Part shown: piece after piece, positions 15,968 through 24,089 of the stretch
Position numbering within the stretch: the first letter of the stretch is position 1
Layout: every line of letters begins with the position of its first letter
Assembly: GCA_030539565.1 (NCBI GenBank)
Contig: JAUNYA010000006.1
Span: 1-32,049, forward strand
DNA length: 32,049 nucleotides
Source: Thermoplasmata archaeon
Lineage (GTDB): Archaea; Thermoplasmatota; Thermoplasmata; Methanomassiliicoccales; Methanomethylophilaceae
Direction of reading: 5' to 3'
The notes under the pieces: generated by a model
Seen by the model: only the letters and a program-made list of their open reading frames with translations
Databases searched by the model: none
What the model was told of the DNA's origin: nothing
Position numbers and translations under genes: made by a program

Positions 15968-16836
15968 GCTATCCCGAGGTCCTTCAGTATGGGGTCCAGC
16001 TTGGCCTTCCCCGCGTCGGTGAGCGGCGTGAGTGGCAGCCTGGGGATCCCGGTGCCGTACCCGAGCCCGCCCATGACGTACTTGATCGGTATCGGGTTCG
16101 ACTCGACGAACAGCGCCCCGAACAGGGGCAGGAGCTTCTCGTGGATCGCACGGGCGGCGGCCACGTTGCCGGCCGCGGCGTTCCTGGTCAGGTCGCATAT
16201 CAGCGCGGGGCAGCAGTTGCTCGCCACCGAGATCACGCCGTCGGCCCCGAGGCTCATCATGGCGAGCGTGAGCGCGTCGTCCCCGCTGAGGACCTCGAAG
16301 CCCTTCGGGCGGCGCCTGAGTATGTCCTGGATCTGGGCCATGTTCCCGCTGGCCTCCTTGACGCCGGCGATGCCGTCGACCTCGGCGAGCCTCATGAGCG
16401 TGTCGGCGGTGATGTTCACCCCGGTCCTGCCCGGGATGTTGTAGATTATGATGGGGATGTCCACGGACTCCGCTATGGCGGAATAGTGGGCGACGATCCC
16501 GTCCTGGGTGGGCTTGACGCAGTACGGCGAGATCGAGAGGACCCCGTCGGCGCCCAGGTCCTGGGCGCTCCTGCTCAGGGCGACGGCCTCGTGCGTGGAG
16601 TTGCTGCCCGCTCCGGCCAGCACCTTCGCGCGCTTGGCCTGGTCCCTGACGATCTCGATGACCCTGAGGTGCTCCTCGTGCACCAGCATCGACGACTCCC
16701 CAGTGCTCCCGCAGGGCACCAGCACGTCCACCCCGTTGGACTCCTGGAAGTCGACCAGGCGCCTCAGGGCCTCCTCGTCGATCCTCCCCTCCCTGTCGTA
16801 CGGCGTGACGAGCGCCGTTCCTGTTCCTGCGAACAT
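15964..16836 (-). CDS. dapA: 4-Hydroxy-tetrahydrodipicolinate synthase
   Basis: A class I aldolase of 290 residues that condenses pyruvate with aspartate semialdehyde. The Schiff-base lysine is Lys160 in GIAGVKEASG; Tyr132 in IIYNIPGRTG is the proton-relay tyrosine; the pyruvate-binding CGSTGESSML loop is at 42-51. The aldolase signature is clear and the length normal. Related aldolases (for example KDG aldolase or N-acetylneuraminate lyase) share the fold, but the neighbours dapB, lysC, lysA, dapF and dapL fix the role. It starts inside the end of the upstream Lrp-type regulator gene (73-base overlap), so the two are probably cotranscribed. Confidence 0.95.
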   Translation of the reverse strand: MFAGTGTALVTPYDREGRIDEEALRRLVDFQESNGVDVLVPCGSTGESSMLVHEEHLRVIEIVRDQAKRAKVLAGAGSNSTHEAVALSRSAQDLGADGVLSISPYCVKPTQDGIVAHYSAIAESVDIPIIIYNIPGRTGVNITADTLMRLAEVDGIAGVKEASGNMAQIQDILRRRPKGFEVLSGDDALTLAMMSLGADGVISVASNCCPALICDLTRNAAAGNVAAARAIHEKLLPLFGALFVESNPIPIKYVMGGLGYGTGIPRLPLTPLTDAGKAKLDPILKDLGIA

Positions 16837-17264
16837 CGCGATCGGGCCTCCCCGTAGTGCTCCTTGAGTATCAGCCTTGTCCTCGTGCTGAGGATGTTGT
16901 CGTACCTGCGGACCCTCTCGATGATGTCGTTCAGGTGCTGGGACGACTCCACGTCGACGATGGCGATGATGTCCTGGTCGCCCGTGACCTCGAACACCTC
17001 CGTGACCCCATCGTAGCTGGCGAGCTCCCTGGCGATCTCCTGGGTGTCCGTGTTGACCGCGATGCTGATCTCCACCAGGGCCTTCACGTTCTTGGAGCTG
17101 GTCTTGATGGTGAAGCCCCTTATGATGCCCTCCTCGGTCATCTTGTGGACCCTGCTGCGCACTGTCCCCTCGGACACGCCCAGCTGGTTCGCTATCTCAA
17201 CGAACGGGCAGCGGGAGTCCTTCTTGAGGAGCTCTATGATCTTCTTGTCGAGGTTGTCTATCAC
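16764..17264 (-). CDS. Lrp/AsnC-family regulator heading the lysine operon
   Basis: A protein of 166 residues. The N-terminal winged helix (LDKKIIELLKKDSRCPFVEI, then GVSEGTVRSRVHKMTEEGII) is followed by an Lrp-type RAM ligand domain (VEISIAVNTDTQEIARELAS, VTGDQDIIAIVDVESSQHL). The start GTG 17264 is preferred because AGGTGAT lies just upstream as a Shine-Dalgarno sequence and a TATA box is at 17311-17320; a GTG at 17273 is an alternative. The family-like part ends near TRTRLILKEHYGE; the final 25 or so residues are Arg/Ser-rich and come from reading into dapA in another frame. As first gene of the operon it probably senses lysine or a pathway intermediate, as archaeal LysM does; the ligand is inferred. 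Confidence 0.9.
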   Translation of the reverse strand: MIDNLDKKIIELLKKDSRCPFVEIANQLGVSEGTVRSRVHKMTEEGIIRGFTIKTSSKNVKALVEISIAVNTDTQEIARELASYDGVTEVFEVTGDQDIIAIVDVESSQHLNDIIERVRRYDNILSTRTRLILKEHYGEARSRCSQEQERRSSRRTTGRGGSTRRP

Positions 17265-17310
17265 GGGAATCACCTGCAGGACGGCCTGTATGCGCCTCGT
17301 AGAACTATTT

Positions 17311-17320
17311 CGTATATAAT
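17311..17320 (-). promoter_or_regulatory. TATA box of the lysine operon
   Basis: ATTATATACG read leftward; start expected near 17290, giving a leader of about 20-26 bases that contains the AGGTGAT ribosome binding site at 17270-17276. The site is next to the gene for an Lrp-type regulator, so autoregulation here is likely. Confidence 0.55.
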
Positions 17321-17393
17321 CTATGGGAATCCGCGGACGGATAAATGATATCCGCATTTTAGGGGTGATGAAAAGGGGGTTAAGGGGTTTGGG

Positions 17394-17412
17394 TTCTGCG
17401 GAATTCGCAGAA
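17394..17412 (-). terminator. Terminator hairpin of the MscS gene
   Basis: TTCTGCG-GAATT-CGCAGAA is a perfect seven-pair stem starting directly at the MscS stop codon, followed leftward by C/T-rich sequence that includes CCCCCTTTTCATC. Confidence 0.5.
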
Positions 17413-19014
17413 TCAGGCTTCGGTGCGGGACGAGCTCTTCGGCCCGTCCCTGTTGCCGGTGGGCTCCTTGAGGATGTCCACCTCGATCCTGTTGTACGGG
17501 ACCTCTATGCCCTCGTCGGTGAGCTCCTGGATGACCAGCTCCCTGATCTGGCCGGCGTAGTGCGAGCTGTTGTCGTAGTCGTCGACGTAGCACGCGAGCC
17601 TGAAGACGATCCCGGAGTCGCCGAACTCGGTGAGCCTGGCGCCGGGCGGGGAGACCGAGCCGTCGGTGATGACGTGGGGGTGCTTCCTGCCGGCCCTCTC
17701 GAGGGCGGCCTTGACCTTGGGGATGTCCGAGTCGTAGGCGACGTCGATGTAGATGAACACCCTGGTGTTGGGCGAGTCCCTGGTGAAGTTGACCACCGTC
17801 GCGGCGGACACCACGTTGTTGGGCATGGTGATGACCTGGTCCTTGTCCCAGCTGTCGAACTCGGTGTACATCAGCCTGACCTTGCGGACGATGTACGTGG
17901 TGCCGTTGATCTGGACGAAGTCGCCCTTCTTGAACGGGCGGGTCGCGAGCATGACGATCCCGCTGAAGAACTGGTTCAGCATCTCCTGGGCTCCGAACGT
18001 GATTCCCAGTGTGACCACTCCCGCGCTCACCATTATGCCGGCGAGGTCCACGCCGAACGCGGCCAGTGCGGCGCACACCGCGACGACGGTGATCACGAGC
18101 TTCCCGAGCATCTTGAACAGCGGGAGCAGGGACATGTCCATGCCGTCTATGTCCGCCTTCTCGTCCAGTCCCTTGAGGAACGCTGTGATCACGAACAGGT
18201 AGATCTGCCAGGCCATGACCGCCCCGAGTATGACGTAGAACACGAACGACCAGGACTCGACGAAGTGGCTGACCTCCGCGTCGGCGCCCACGATCTGCGT
18301 GCACTCGTTGATCGCGATGATGAACATGATGCCGGTGATGGTGACCGTCACGTGGTCGGCCAGGCTCTTCTTCTCCTGCTTGGTAGACCTGTCGCCGACC
18401 AGGCGGGTGAACAGGGGGATGATGAGCTCGGAGACGACGGCGGTCGCGATGAGCCACAGGACGAGGGTCACTCCGGCGGTGAACCACTTGCTGTCGAACG
18501 GGGACCCGAGGGTGTTGGGGAAGATCCCGAAGAACTTGTTGTACGAGTCTCCCGACATGTACACGGACGTTATGTTCGCCGTGACGGAGACGGTGTACGT
18601 GCCGGTGTCCGTCGCGTCGGCCATGTTGGTGACGACGATGGTGACCGTGCCGGTGTCCACGCCCGTGTCGGCGTAGGAGTCGGCTTCCAGGGTCAGGGTG
18701 ATCACCGAGACGGTGCTCTCCCCGGACGATGCGGGGTACATGAGGCTGGAGGACACCGACAGGCTCTCGTCCATGTCCGTGATGTCCGAGACAGAGGCCT
18801 TCACGGCCAGGTACTTCTCGGAGTTGTTGATCACGTAGATCGAGACGGTGGTGCTCTCCCCGCTGTCGAGGTCGACGACGATGTCGTTGCCGTCGACGGT
18901 GCTGATGCTGACATCGCCCGTGTCCAACGCTTCGGACGCGGACGAGGCGAGCGGGATCAGCATGGCTGCGAGGGCGACGATCGCGACGACCGCCGCCGCC
19001 CTTCTGGCGTTCAT
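17413..19014 (-). CDS. MscS-family mechanosensitive channel with N-terminal extracytoplasmic domain
   Basis: A protein of 533 residues. A signal peptide (residues 1-27, NARRAAAVVAIVALAAMLIP) leads to an extracytoplasmic region of about 150 residues, rich in Thr/Ser/Val/Asp with beta-sandwich character (SGESTTVSIYVINNSEKYLA). Then come about five membrane helices and the MscS core: the pore-lining helix AGIMVSAGVVTLGITFGAQE-type stretch, followed by the cytoplasmic beta domain (GDFVQINGTTYIVRKVRLMY, TMPNNVVSAATVVNFTRDSP) and an alpha/beta C-terminus. It would release osmolytes on sudden osmotic downshift. The charged tail (TGNRDGPKSSSRTEA) is probably disordered. Start ATG 19014 is fixed by a TATA box 25 bases upstream (19034-19043). 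Monocistronic, with a terminator hairpin directly after the stop. Confidence 0.9.
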   Translation of the reverse strand: MNARRAAAVVAIVALAAMLIPLASSASEALDTGDVSISTVDGNDIVVDLDSGESTTVSIYVINNSEKYLAVKASVSDITDMDESLSVSSSLMYPASSGESTVSVITLTLEADSYADTGVDTGTVTIVVTNMADATDTGTYTVSVTANITSVYMSGDSYNKFFGIFPNTLGSPFDSKWFTAGVTLVLWLIATAVVSELIIPLFTRLVGDRSTKQEKKSLADHVTVTITGIMFIIAINECTQIVGADAEVSHFVESWSFVFYVILGAVMAWQIYLFVITAFLKGLDEKADIDGMDMSLLPLFKMLGKLVITVVAVCAALAAFGVDLAGIMVSAGVVTLGITFGAQEMLNQFFSGIVMLATRPFKKGDFVQINGTTYIVRKVRLMYTEFDSWDKDQVITMPNNVVSAATVVNFTRDSPNTRVFIYIDVAYDSDIPKVKAALERAGRKHPHVITDGSVSPPGARLTEFGDSGIVFRLACYVDDYDNSSHYAGQIRELVIQELTDEGIEVPYNRIEVDILKEPTGNRDGPKSSSRTEA

Positions 19015-19033
19015 GCCGAAACCAGGTTGAACT

Positions 19034-19043
19034 GGTATTTAAC
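19034..19043 (-). promoter_or_regulatory. TATA box of the MscS gene
   Basis: GTTAAATACC read leftward, centred 25 bases before ATG 19014; leaderless transcript expected. Confidence 0.5.
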
Positions 19044-19168
19044 GGGTGCATCGGAAGCTCTGGAGTGACCGTGGGAACGTTCAGGTCTACATATCTAAAT
19101 CCTTGTGGTAAGTGAATCCGCTTCGGGTTCGGTTCAAATATCGTGAGAGCAGACTTCGTCCCGACACC

Positions 19169-20023
19169 ATGCCGATGCTCACCGATACGACGGGGCCTGC
19201 CGAGGCCGTGATTACCGTCCATCTGTCAGTGATAGCTCTCGTGATGGTGTCGGCCGTGGTCTCGGACATAAGGTCCAGGCATGTCGGCGACCTCCACTGG
19301 GCAGCCATGGTCGCGGTGGGGGTCCCGGCGGTTTCCATCTCCACCCTGGAATCCGCCGGAGCCGCTACGGCGGTGTGCTATGCCGCAGGATGTTGCCTAA
19401 TGTCGGCGTACATGCTGTCCGAGCGCATATCCGGGGGGCTCGCCGTGCCGGTGGTAATCGCATCCGCCGCCGCGTTCGCGGCACCCTCCGCATTCGGCCT
19501 TCCCGGCGCGCAGGCCTGCTCGTCGGCCCTGTTCACCGTATTCTTCTTCGCAGGGCTGCACCAGACGGGTTTGATCGCCGGGGGAGCCGATGCCAAATGC
19601 CTGATGTCCCTGACCATGGTCCTTCCCGAATACCCGTCGGTCGGCGGCCTCCCGCTGACCTCGTATCCATCGGTGCTGCCGCCCGCGATGGCGGTGCTGG
19701 CACTGGCCCTGCTGATGACCCTAGTCTGGGGGATCCGGATCCCCGCGGCCAACATCTCCGCGGGGTATTTCGGCAGGGGGATGGCGACGTCCGTGAGCGT
19801 CCCGGTGCACTCGGCGGATCCCGTCCGCCAGTGGCCTGTCGAGCGTCTATCCCCGTCGGGGATTGTCAGATGCGCCCCGTCCGCCGACGAGGCGTCGTCG
19901 ATAATAGAGGAGCTCCGCTCCGCGGGCGTCGAGAACGTGAGGGTGACGCCCGTGGTGCCTTTCATCGCGCCGATAGCGCTGGCTCTCGCCGTTATCCTGG
20001 TGATCGGCCTTCCGATCGCCTGA
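19169..20023 (+). CDS. Prepilin/preflagellin peptidase, A24 family (FlaK/PibD type)
   Basis: A membrane aspartyl protease of 284 residues that cleaves class III signal peptides of archaeal type IV pilins or archaellins at the cytoplasmic face. The two catalytic aspartates are Asp33 in VVSDIRSRHVGD and Asp141 in LIAGGADAKCLM, the latter in the GxxD form characteristic of this clan. Six or more hydrophobic helices surround them, and a soluble segment (about 205-260, SVSVPVHSADPVRQWPVERL) precedes the final helix, as in FlaK. A TATA-like TTCAAATATC at 19133-19142 supports ATG 19169; ATG 19175 is an alternative. No pilin or archaellum genes lie in the window, so its substrates are elsewhere. The last 32 bases overlap the opposing radical SAM gene. 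Confidence 0.85.
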   Translation: MPMLTDTTGPAEAVITVHLSVIALVMVSAVVSDIRSRHVGDLHWAAMVAVGVPAVSISTLESAGAATAVCYAAGCCLMSAYMLSERISGGLAVPVVIASAAAFAAPSAFGLPGAQACSSALFTVFFFAGLHQTGLIAGGADAKCLMSLTMVLPEYPSVGGLPLTSYPSVLPPAMAVLALALLMTLVWGIRIPAANISAGYFGRGMATSVSVPVHSADPVRQWPVERLSPSGIVRCAPSADEASSIIEELRSAGVENVRVTPVVPFIAPIALALAVILVIGLPIA

Positions 20024-21035
20024 CCATGTACATGTCGCGGCCGCAGCGGGAGCACTTCCCGCCGTCCAGCCCCTCGATGTCCACTAGGTACCCCAGCCTG
20101 CGGACCGCCACGGCCCCGCACTCCGGGCAGAACGTGTCGTCCGCCTCGTCGGTCAGCGTGTTCCCCACGTAGACGAACGAGAGCCCGCAGTCCATTCCGA
20201 TCTCCCTGCAGCGCAGGACCGTCTCCACCGGAGTCCACTGGACGTCGGTCATCTCGTTGTCCGGGTGGAACCTGGTGAAGTGGACCGGGACGTCGGTGGA
20301 GAGTGACGACGCCACCCACCCGCAGAACGCGCGGATCTCGTCCTCGGAGTCGTTGAACCCGGGGATCACGAGGTACGTCAGCTCTATGTGCACGCCCTCG
20401 GAGAACGCTATCTCGACCGATTTCAGCACGTCCGCCAGGTGCGCCCCGCAGACGCGGACGTAGAACTCGTCGGTGAAGCCCTTGACGTCGATGTTCATGG
20501 CGTCGGACATCCTGCAGAGCTCCCTGAGGGGCTCCTCGCAGACCAGGCCGTTGGTGACCAGGATGACCGCCAGGTCCGGGTCCGCGGCCTTGACGTCGCG
20601 GATGTACTCGTACCAGATGACCGGCTCGTTGTACGTGAACGCGATGACGCTCTGCCCTTCCTTCCGGCACATGTCGGCCAGCTCGGCGGGGGACTTGTAG
20701 GTGCTCCGCTTCTTGCCCGAGGGGAGCATGGATATGGCGTAGTTCTGGCAGTGCCTGCAGGTCATGTTGCACCCGATGCTGCCGACCGAGAAGCACCGGC
20801 CGCCGGGCCTGAAGTGGAACAGCGGCTTCTTCTCCATGGGGTCCACGCACAGGGAGGACACCTTGCCGTACGAGTACGCCGCGAGCATGTCCTCGTCCCC
20901 GCGGCGGGAGCCGCACCTGCCGTACTGGCCGGGGGCGATCCTGCACCTGTGGGGGCACAGCAGGCAGACGTAGCCGTCCGAAGTGCGCTCGTAGAACGCC
21001 GACTCGATGCGCTCGCCGCGCTCGGTACTCGCCAT
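19992..21035 (-). CDS. amrS: AmmeMemoRadiSam-system radical SAM enzyme
   Basis: A radical SAM protein of 347 residues. The [4Fe-4S] cluster cysteines are C89, C93 and C96 in GCNMTCRHCQNY. The N-terminal CLLCPHRCRIAPGQYGRCGS and the segments SIGCNMTCRHCQNYAIS, VIAFTYNEPVIWYEY and LVIPGFNDSEDE are characteristic of the AmrS/COG1180 family, as is the C-terminal zinc-ribbon-like TFCPECGAV...CSRCGRDM. In the described system it works with a Memo-like and an AMMECR1-like protein; neither is in this window, and its substrate is unknown. Start ATG 21035 follows a GGTGATC ribosome-binding-like sequence and lies inside the end of thiL, so the two genes are coupled. The 3' end overlaps the prepilin peptidase gene. 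Confidence 0.88.
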   Translation of the reverse strand: MASTERGERIESAFYERTSDGYVCLLCPHRCRIAPGQYGRCGSRRGDEDMLAAYSYGKVSSLCVDPMEKKPLFHFRPGGRCFSVGSIGCNMTCRHCQNYAISMLPSGKKRSTYKSPAELADMCRKEGQSVIAFTYNEPVIWYEYIRDVKAADPDLAVILVTNGLVCEEPLRELCRMSDAMNIDVKGFTDEFYVRVCGAHLADVLKSVEIAFSEGVHIELTYLVIPGFNDSEDEIRAFCGWVASSLSTDVPVHFTRFHPDNEMTDVQWTPVETVLRCREIGMDCGLSFVYVGNTLTDEADDTFCPECGAVAVRRLGYLVDIEGLDGGKCSRCGRDMYMVRRSEGRSPG

Positions 21036-21954
21036 TGGGGATCACCGTCCTCTCGCCTTCGTCGAGCAGATGGGGGGCGCCGGTGTCGTTGACCACGCCG
21101 ATGATCGAGAACTCGACCTCCCTCTCGTAGAGGCGGTCCAGGCGGTCGCGGTCCGCGGTGAAGACAAGTTCGTATTCTCCGCCCCAGCCCAGAAGGAGGT
21201 CCTTTACGGGCTTGCCGGAGGCCTCGGCCATCTCGTCGACCGACGGGCCCCTCGGGATGAAGGAGAGCTCGATCTCCATGCCCACGTTCGACGCGGAGCA
21301 GAGGGTGTTCAGCGCCGTGCCCAGTCCGTCGGACAGGTCCATGCAGGACGAGACGATCCCGGACTCGGCCATGGCCACGCCCTCGGCCACCCTGGGCACG
21401 GGCACGTAGAGGCACTGCCGGGCGTCGTCGGCTTCGATGCCGAGCTCTATCGAGGTGAAACCTGCGGCGGGGCCGCCCAGCGGCCCGGTGACCGCGACGA
21501 CGTCCCCCGGCCTGGCGCCGGAGCGGAGCATCGGCGTCCTGCCGTCCATGGCGCCCAATGCGGTCGTGGCGACCACGCCGGGGCCCGTCTTCGTGTCCCC
21601 GCCGGCGATCCCGGTGCCGCAGAACTCGGAGCACTGGCTGACGCCGCTCATGATGTCGTATGCGGCCTGCGCGGGCAGGTCGTCGGGGAGCGCGAGCGCC
21701 GCGAGGATCCCGGTGGGCCTGGCGCCCATGGCCGCGAGGTCGCTGAAGCTGACCGCGGCCGCGTACCAGCCGAACTGCTCGTACGTCATGCCGGCGGGGA
21801 AGTGCCTGTCGAAGGTGACGATGTCCGTGGACACCACGGTGTCCCTGCCGACAATCGCCGCGTCGTCGCCTGGCCCGACCCTGCCCTCGGTGCGGATGAA
21901 CGAGGCGAAGTCCCTGATGAGCTGCCTCTCGCCGATGTCCCCGATGCGATCCAT
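21022..21954 (-). CDS. thiL: Thiamine-monophosphate kinase (no stop codon at expected end)
   Basis: Phosphorylates thiamine monophosphate to the active diphosphate. About 311 residues of family-like sequence: IGERQLIRDF, VGPGDDAAIV (ATP/Mg-binding), STDIVTFDRHFPAGMTYEQF, WYAAAVSFSDLAAMGARPTG, IAGGDTKTG, VAVTGPLGGPAAG, SSCMDLSDGLGTALNTLC and LLGWGGEYELVFTA. A TATA box at 21974-21983 supports ATG 21954 as a leaderless start. The odd point is the end: no in-frame stop appears near GERTVIPNGEYR where the family should finish; the frame stays open to 19378, through the whole amrS gene. In the amrS frame a TGA sits nine bases before its ATG, so a one-base error could restore a normal thiL end. Confidence 0.88.
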
Positions 21955-21973
21955 CGGATGCCAATCGGGTTCG

Positions 21974-21983
21974 CGGTATAAGG
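21974..21983 (-). promoter_or_regulatory. TATA box of thiL-amrS
   Basis: CCTTATACCG read leftward, centred 25 bases before ATG 21954. Confidence 0.45.
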
Positions 21984-22021
21984 CTTGGGGTCGTACGGTT
22001 CCCGAGCGCCGTGGGCCAGCC

Positions 22022-22149
22022 ATTATATACGGAATAGCAATCGTTTCCCCCAGATGGTGTGCGGACCATGGGCCGAATGAGTGAACGCTGAGCCCGTGGC
22101 GTTCGGAGCATCATCGCAAACGGGGCCCCGGGCACGTCCGGAGGGCCCC
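22022..22149 (+). ncRNA. Candidate small RNA locus with TATA box and three hairpins
   Basis: The gap 21955-22272 contains no convincing protein gene. ATTATATAC at 22022-22030 would direct a start near 22052. From there come three perfect hairpins: ATGGT/ACCAT (22054-22069), GAACGC/GCGTTC (22083-22104) and GGGGCCC/GGGCCCC (22122-22149). The identical ATTATATAC recurs at 22166-22174. The arrangement of promoter, stems and a final GC-rich hairpin resembles a short RNA gene. Strand is uncertain because the second TATA element could serve the other strand. No match to a known RNA family is evident. Confidence 0.3.
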
Positions 22150-22242
22150 ATTCTGCCTTCTCCGGATTATATACGCGCCTCCGTGCCGACGTAACGTCTC
22201 CGTACGCCTCTTGCACGTATACCGATGGCCCCTCGAATAGGG

Positions 22243-22250
22243 TTAAATCG
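22243..22250 (+). promoter_or_regulatory. TATA box of the SIMPL-domain gene
   Basis: TTAAATCG centred 27 bases before ATG 22273; decides that start over an in-frame ATG at 22225 that would lie upstream of the promoter. Confidence 0.45.
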
Positions 22251-22272
22251 GACTCCCCCCAATCGCTCCGGC

Positions 22273-22905
22273 ATGGACAGGACTATGACGGTCACGGGAG
22301 CAGGGTCCGCTCTGGCGGCGCCCGACCGCGTCAGGATCGACGGGGAGCTCAGCGGGAAGTGCAACACGTACGCCGAGGCCGCGACGGCCTCCGCGGAGGC
22401 GGTCCGCGGTCTGAAGAAGGCCGTCGGCGACGCCGGGTTCGACATGGATTCGCTGAAGACCTCCGGATTCTCGGTCAGCGCGGCGTACCGCGTCGTGGAC
22501 AGGGACGGCGTCAGGGCCAACGCGTTCGACGGCTTCGCCTACAGCCACAGGGTTACCATGACGGTCGACGCCGCCGAGGACAACCTGGGCAGGCTGATCG
22601 AGTCGCTCATCTCGTCCGAGGGGGCCCCCGAGTTCCATGTGTCGTACCTCGTGTCGGACCCCTCGAAGCCCATGGCAGAGGCCAGGACCGCCGCGGTGAA
22701 GGACGCCAGGCACAGGGCCAGGGAGCTGGCCGACGCCGCCGGCGTGAAGCTGGGCGGCATCGTCTCGATCGCCTACGTCTCGAGCCCCTGCAGGCCCTCC
22801 GCCGCGAGGCGCATGATGCTGGGATCCTGCATCGGCGACGCCATCACGCCCGAAGATGCCGAATACCAGGACAGCGTCTCGGTCACCTGGGAGATATCGG
22901 GGTAA
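22273..22905 (+). CDS. SIMPL-domain protein (DUF541)
   Basis: A protein of 210 residues that is entirely the SIMPL/DUF541 fold: TMTVTGAGSALAAPDRVRID at the N-terminus, VRGLKKAVGDAGFDMDSLKT, FSVSAAYRVVD, FAYSHRVTMTVDAAEDNLGRL, and the helical ARTAAVKDARHRARELADAA before GVKLGGIVSIAY. Bacterial relatives are often periplasmic; this one has no signal peptide and should be cytosolic. The function of the family is poorly defined (stress-related in some bacteria). Start is set by a TATA box 27 bases upstream. It is followed after 77 bases by the transglutaminase-like gene, which has its own ribosome binding site, so cotranscription is possible. Confidence 0.85.
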   Translation: MDRTMTVTGAGSALAAPDRVRIDGELSGKCNTYAEAATASAEAVRGLKKAVGDAGFDMDSLKTSGFSVSAAYRVVDRDGVRANAFDGFAYSHRVTMTVDAAEDNLGRLIESLISSEGAPEFHVSYLVSDPSKPMAEARTAAVKDARHRARELADAAGVKLGGIVSIAYVSSPCRPSAARRMMLGSCIGDAITPEDAEYQDSVSVTWEISG

Positions 22906-22982
22906 AAAAAGCATAGAATGGAACCCATCGGGCCTGCGGGTCCGTCTCCGATGTCTCCCTCCCCCCATCCGGAGGTACCGAC

Positions 22983-24089
22983 ATGAAGGCGCTGCACGTC
23001 ATCCTGGTCGTTCTCGTGGTCGTGCTGGCCGCGGCATCAGCCGCGGTCATCGCGTCCACCGTCAGGGATGACGGCACCGCCGATGCGCCGCAGGAGGAGG
23101 AAGAGGAGCCCGCCGAGGATCCGACCTATCCCGAGGGCGTGACGGTCGACCTGTCAACGGGCACCGTGACCTGTGCGGAGGAGTCCCGCTGGACGATCTA
23201 CGACCTTCTCGAGACGTACTACGTCGTCTCCGGCTACACCTGGTCCAGGTACACCGGCGACACCTCCACGGGAACGGAGATCACCCTCTCCCCGGGCATG
23301 TACAGGATAACCGTCGGAGGGGAGACCTTCGACGTGACGGTCCCGGGGACTCTGGAGCGCACCGTCTCGTGGACCTACGACATGGACGGCACGGAGCACG
23401 GGATGTCCGTGACGTACACTCTGGACGTCTCAGACCTCGCGGCCCAGAAGACGGACAGCCTGGAGTTCAATGATTCGGGCGACTACAGCTCCTTCTCGAA
23501 CCTTCCCGAGCTGGTGCAGGTCACTTCGGACGTGACCAACCTGGAGGAGCTCCTTGAAGCCGAGTACCTGAGGATCGGGGGCGACACATCGGACGAGCAG
23601 GGCTACGCCGACTTCCTGGCGGCGTTCGTCCAGCTCTGCATCACGTACCCGCACAGGGAGTCCGGCCACGGTGCGGACTACTGCATCTACGGCAGCGGGG
23701 AGTACTGGGCCAGGCCGCTGGAGACGCTGTGCATCCTGTACGGGGACTGCGAGGACACCTCCGCGCTGCTGTGCGCGCTGTACGCCGCTGCCGGATACCA
23801 GGCGGCCATGGGCGGCGCGAGCGGGCACGTCTACGCCGGGGTGGCGATAGACGGGTTCGCCGAGGTCACGCAGGAGAGGCTCAAGTCGCTGGACATCTAC
23901 CGCGAGTACACCCTGGCCGCGTTCGTGCCGGTCGAGGGCTCCTGCGAGGGCGCGCTGGCGGAGACGGTGTTCTACGGCGTGGAGACGATCTACGACCAGC
24001 TCCCCGTCGGATACCTGACGACGGGCATCGCCGGGAACATCGGCTCCAAGACGACGTGGGGCACGGCCGGATTCTATCCGGTCGCTTAA
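22983..24089 (+). CDS. Membrane-anchored transglutaminase-like protein
   Basis: A protein of 368 residues. An uncleaved signal/anchor helix (5-28) is followed by an acidic linker (QEEEEEPAEDP), a beta-rich domain (about 50-160) and a transglutaminase-like cysteine-protease fold from about 200. The putative catalytic Cys256 is in ILYGDCEDTSALLCALYAAA and His282 in GGASGHVYAGVAID, with Asp290 a candidate third residue. The fold is thus outside the cell; whether it acts as a protease or cross-linker is not known. The ATG at 22983 has a clear GGAGGT ribosome binding site (22971-22976). The region 22906-22982 otherwise holds only an A-run after the previous stop. The 3' end overlaps the opposing MBL gene by four bases. 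Confidence 0.82.
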   Translation: MKALHVILVVLVVVLAAASAAVIASTVRDDGTADAPQEEEEEPAEDPTYPEGVTVDLSTGTVTCAEESRWTIYDLLETYYVVSGYTWSRYTGDTSTGTEITLSPGMYRITVGGETFDVTVPGTLERTVSWTYDMDGTEHGMSVTYTLDVSDLAAQKTDSLEFNDSGDYSSFSNLPELVQVTSDVTNLEELLEAEYLRIGGDTSDEQGYADFLAAFVQLCITYPHRESGHGADYCIYGSGEYWARPLETLCILYGDCEDTSALLCALYAAAGYQAAMGGASGHVYAGVAIDGFAEVTQERLKSLDIYREYTLAAFVPVEGSCEGALAETVFYGVETIYDQLPVGYLTTGIAGNIGSKTTWGTAGFYPVA

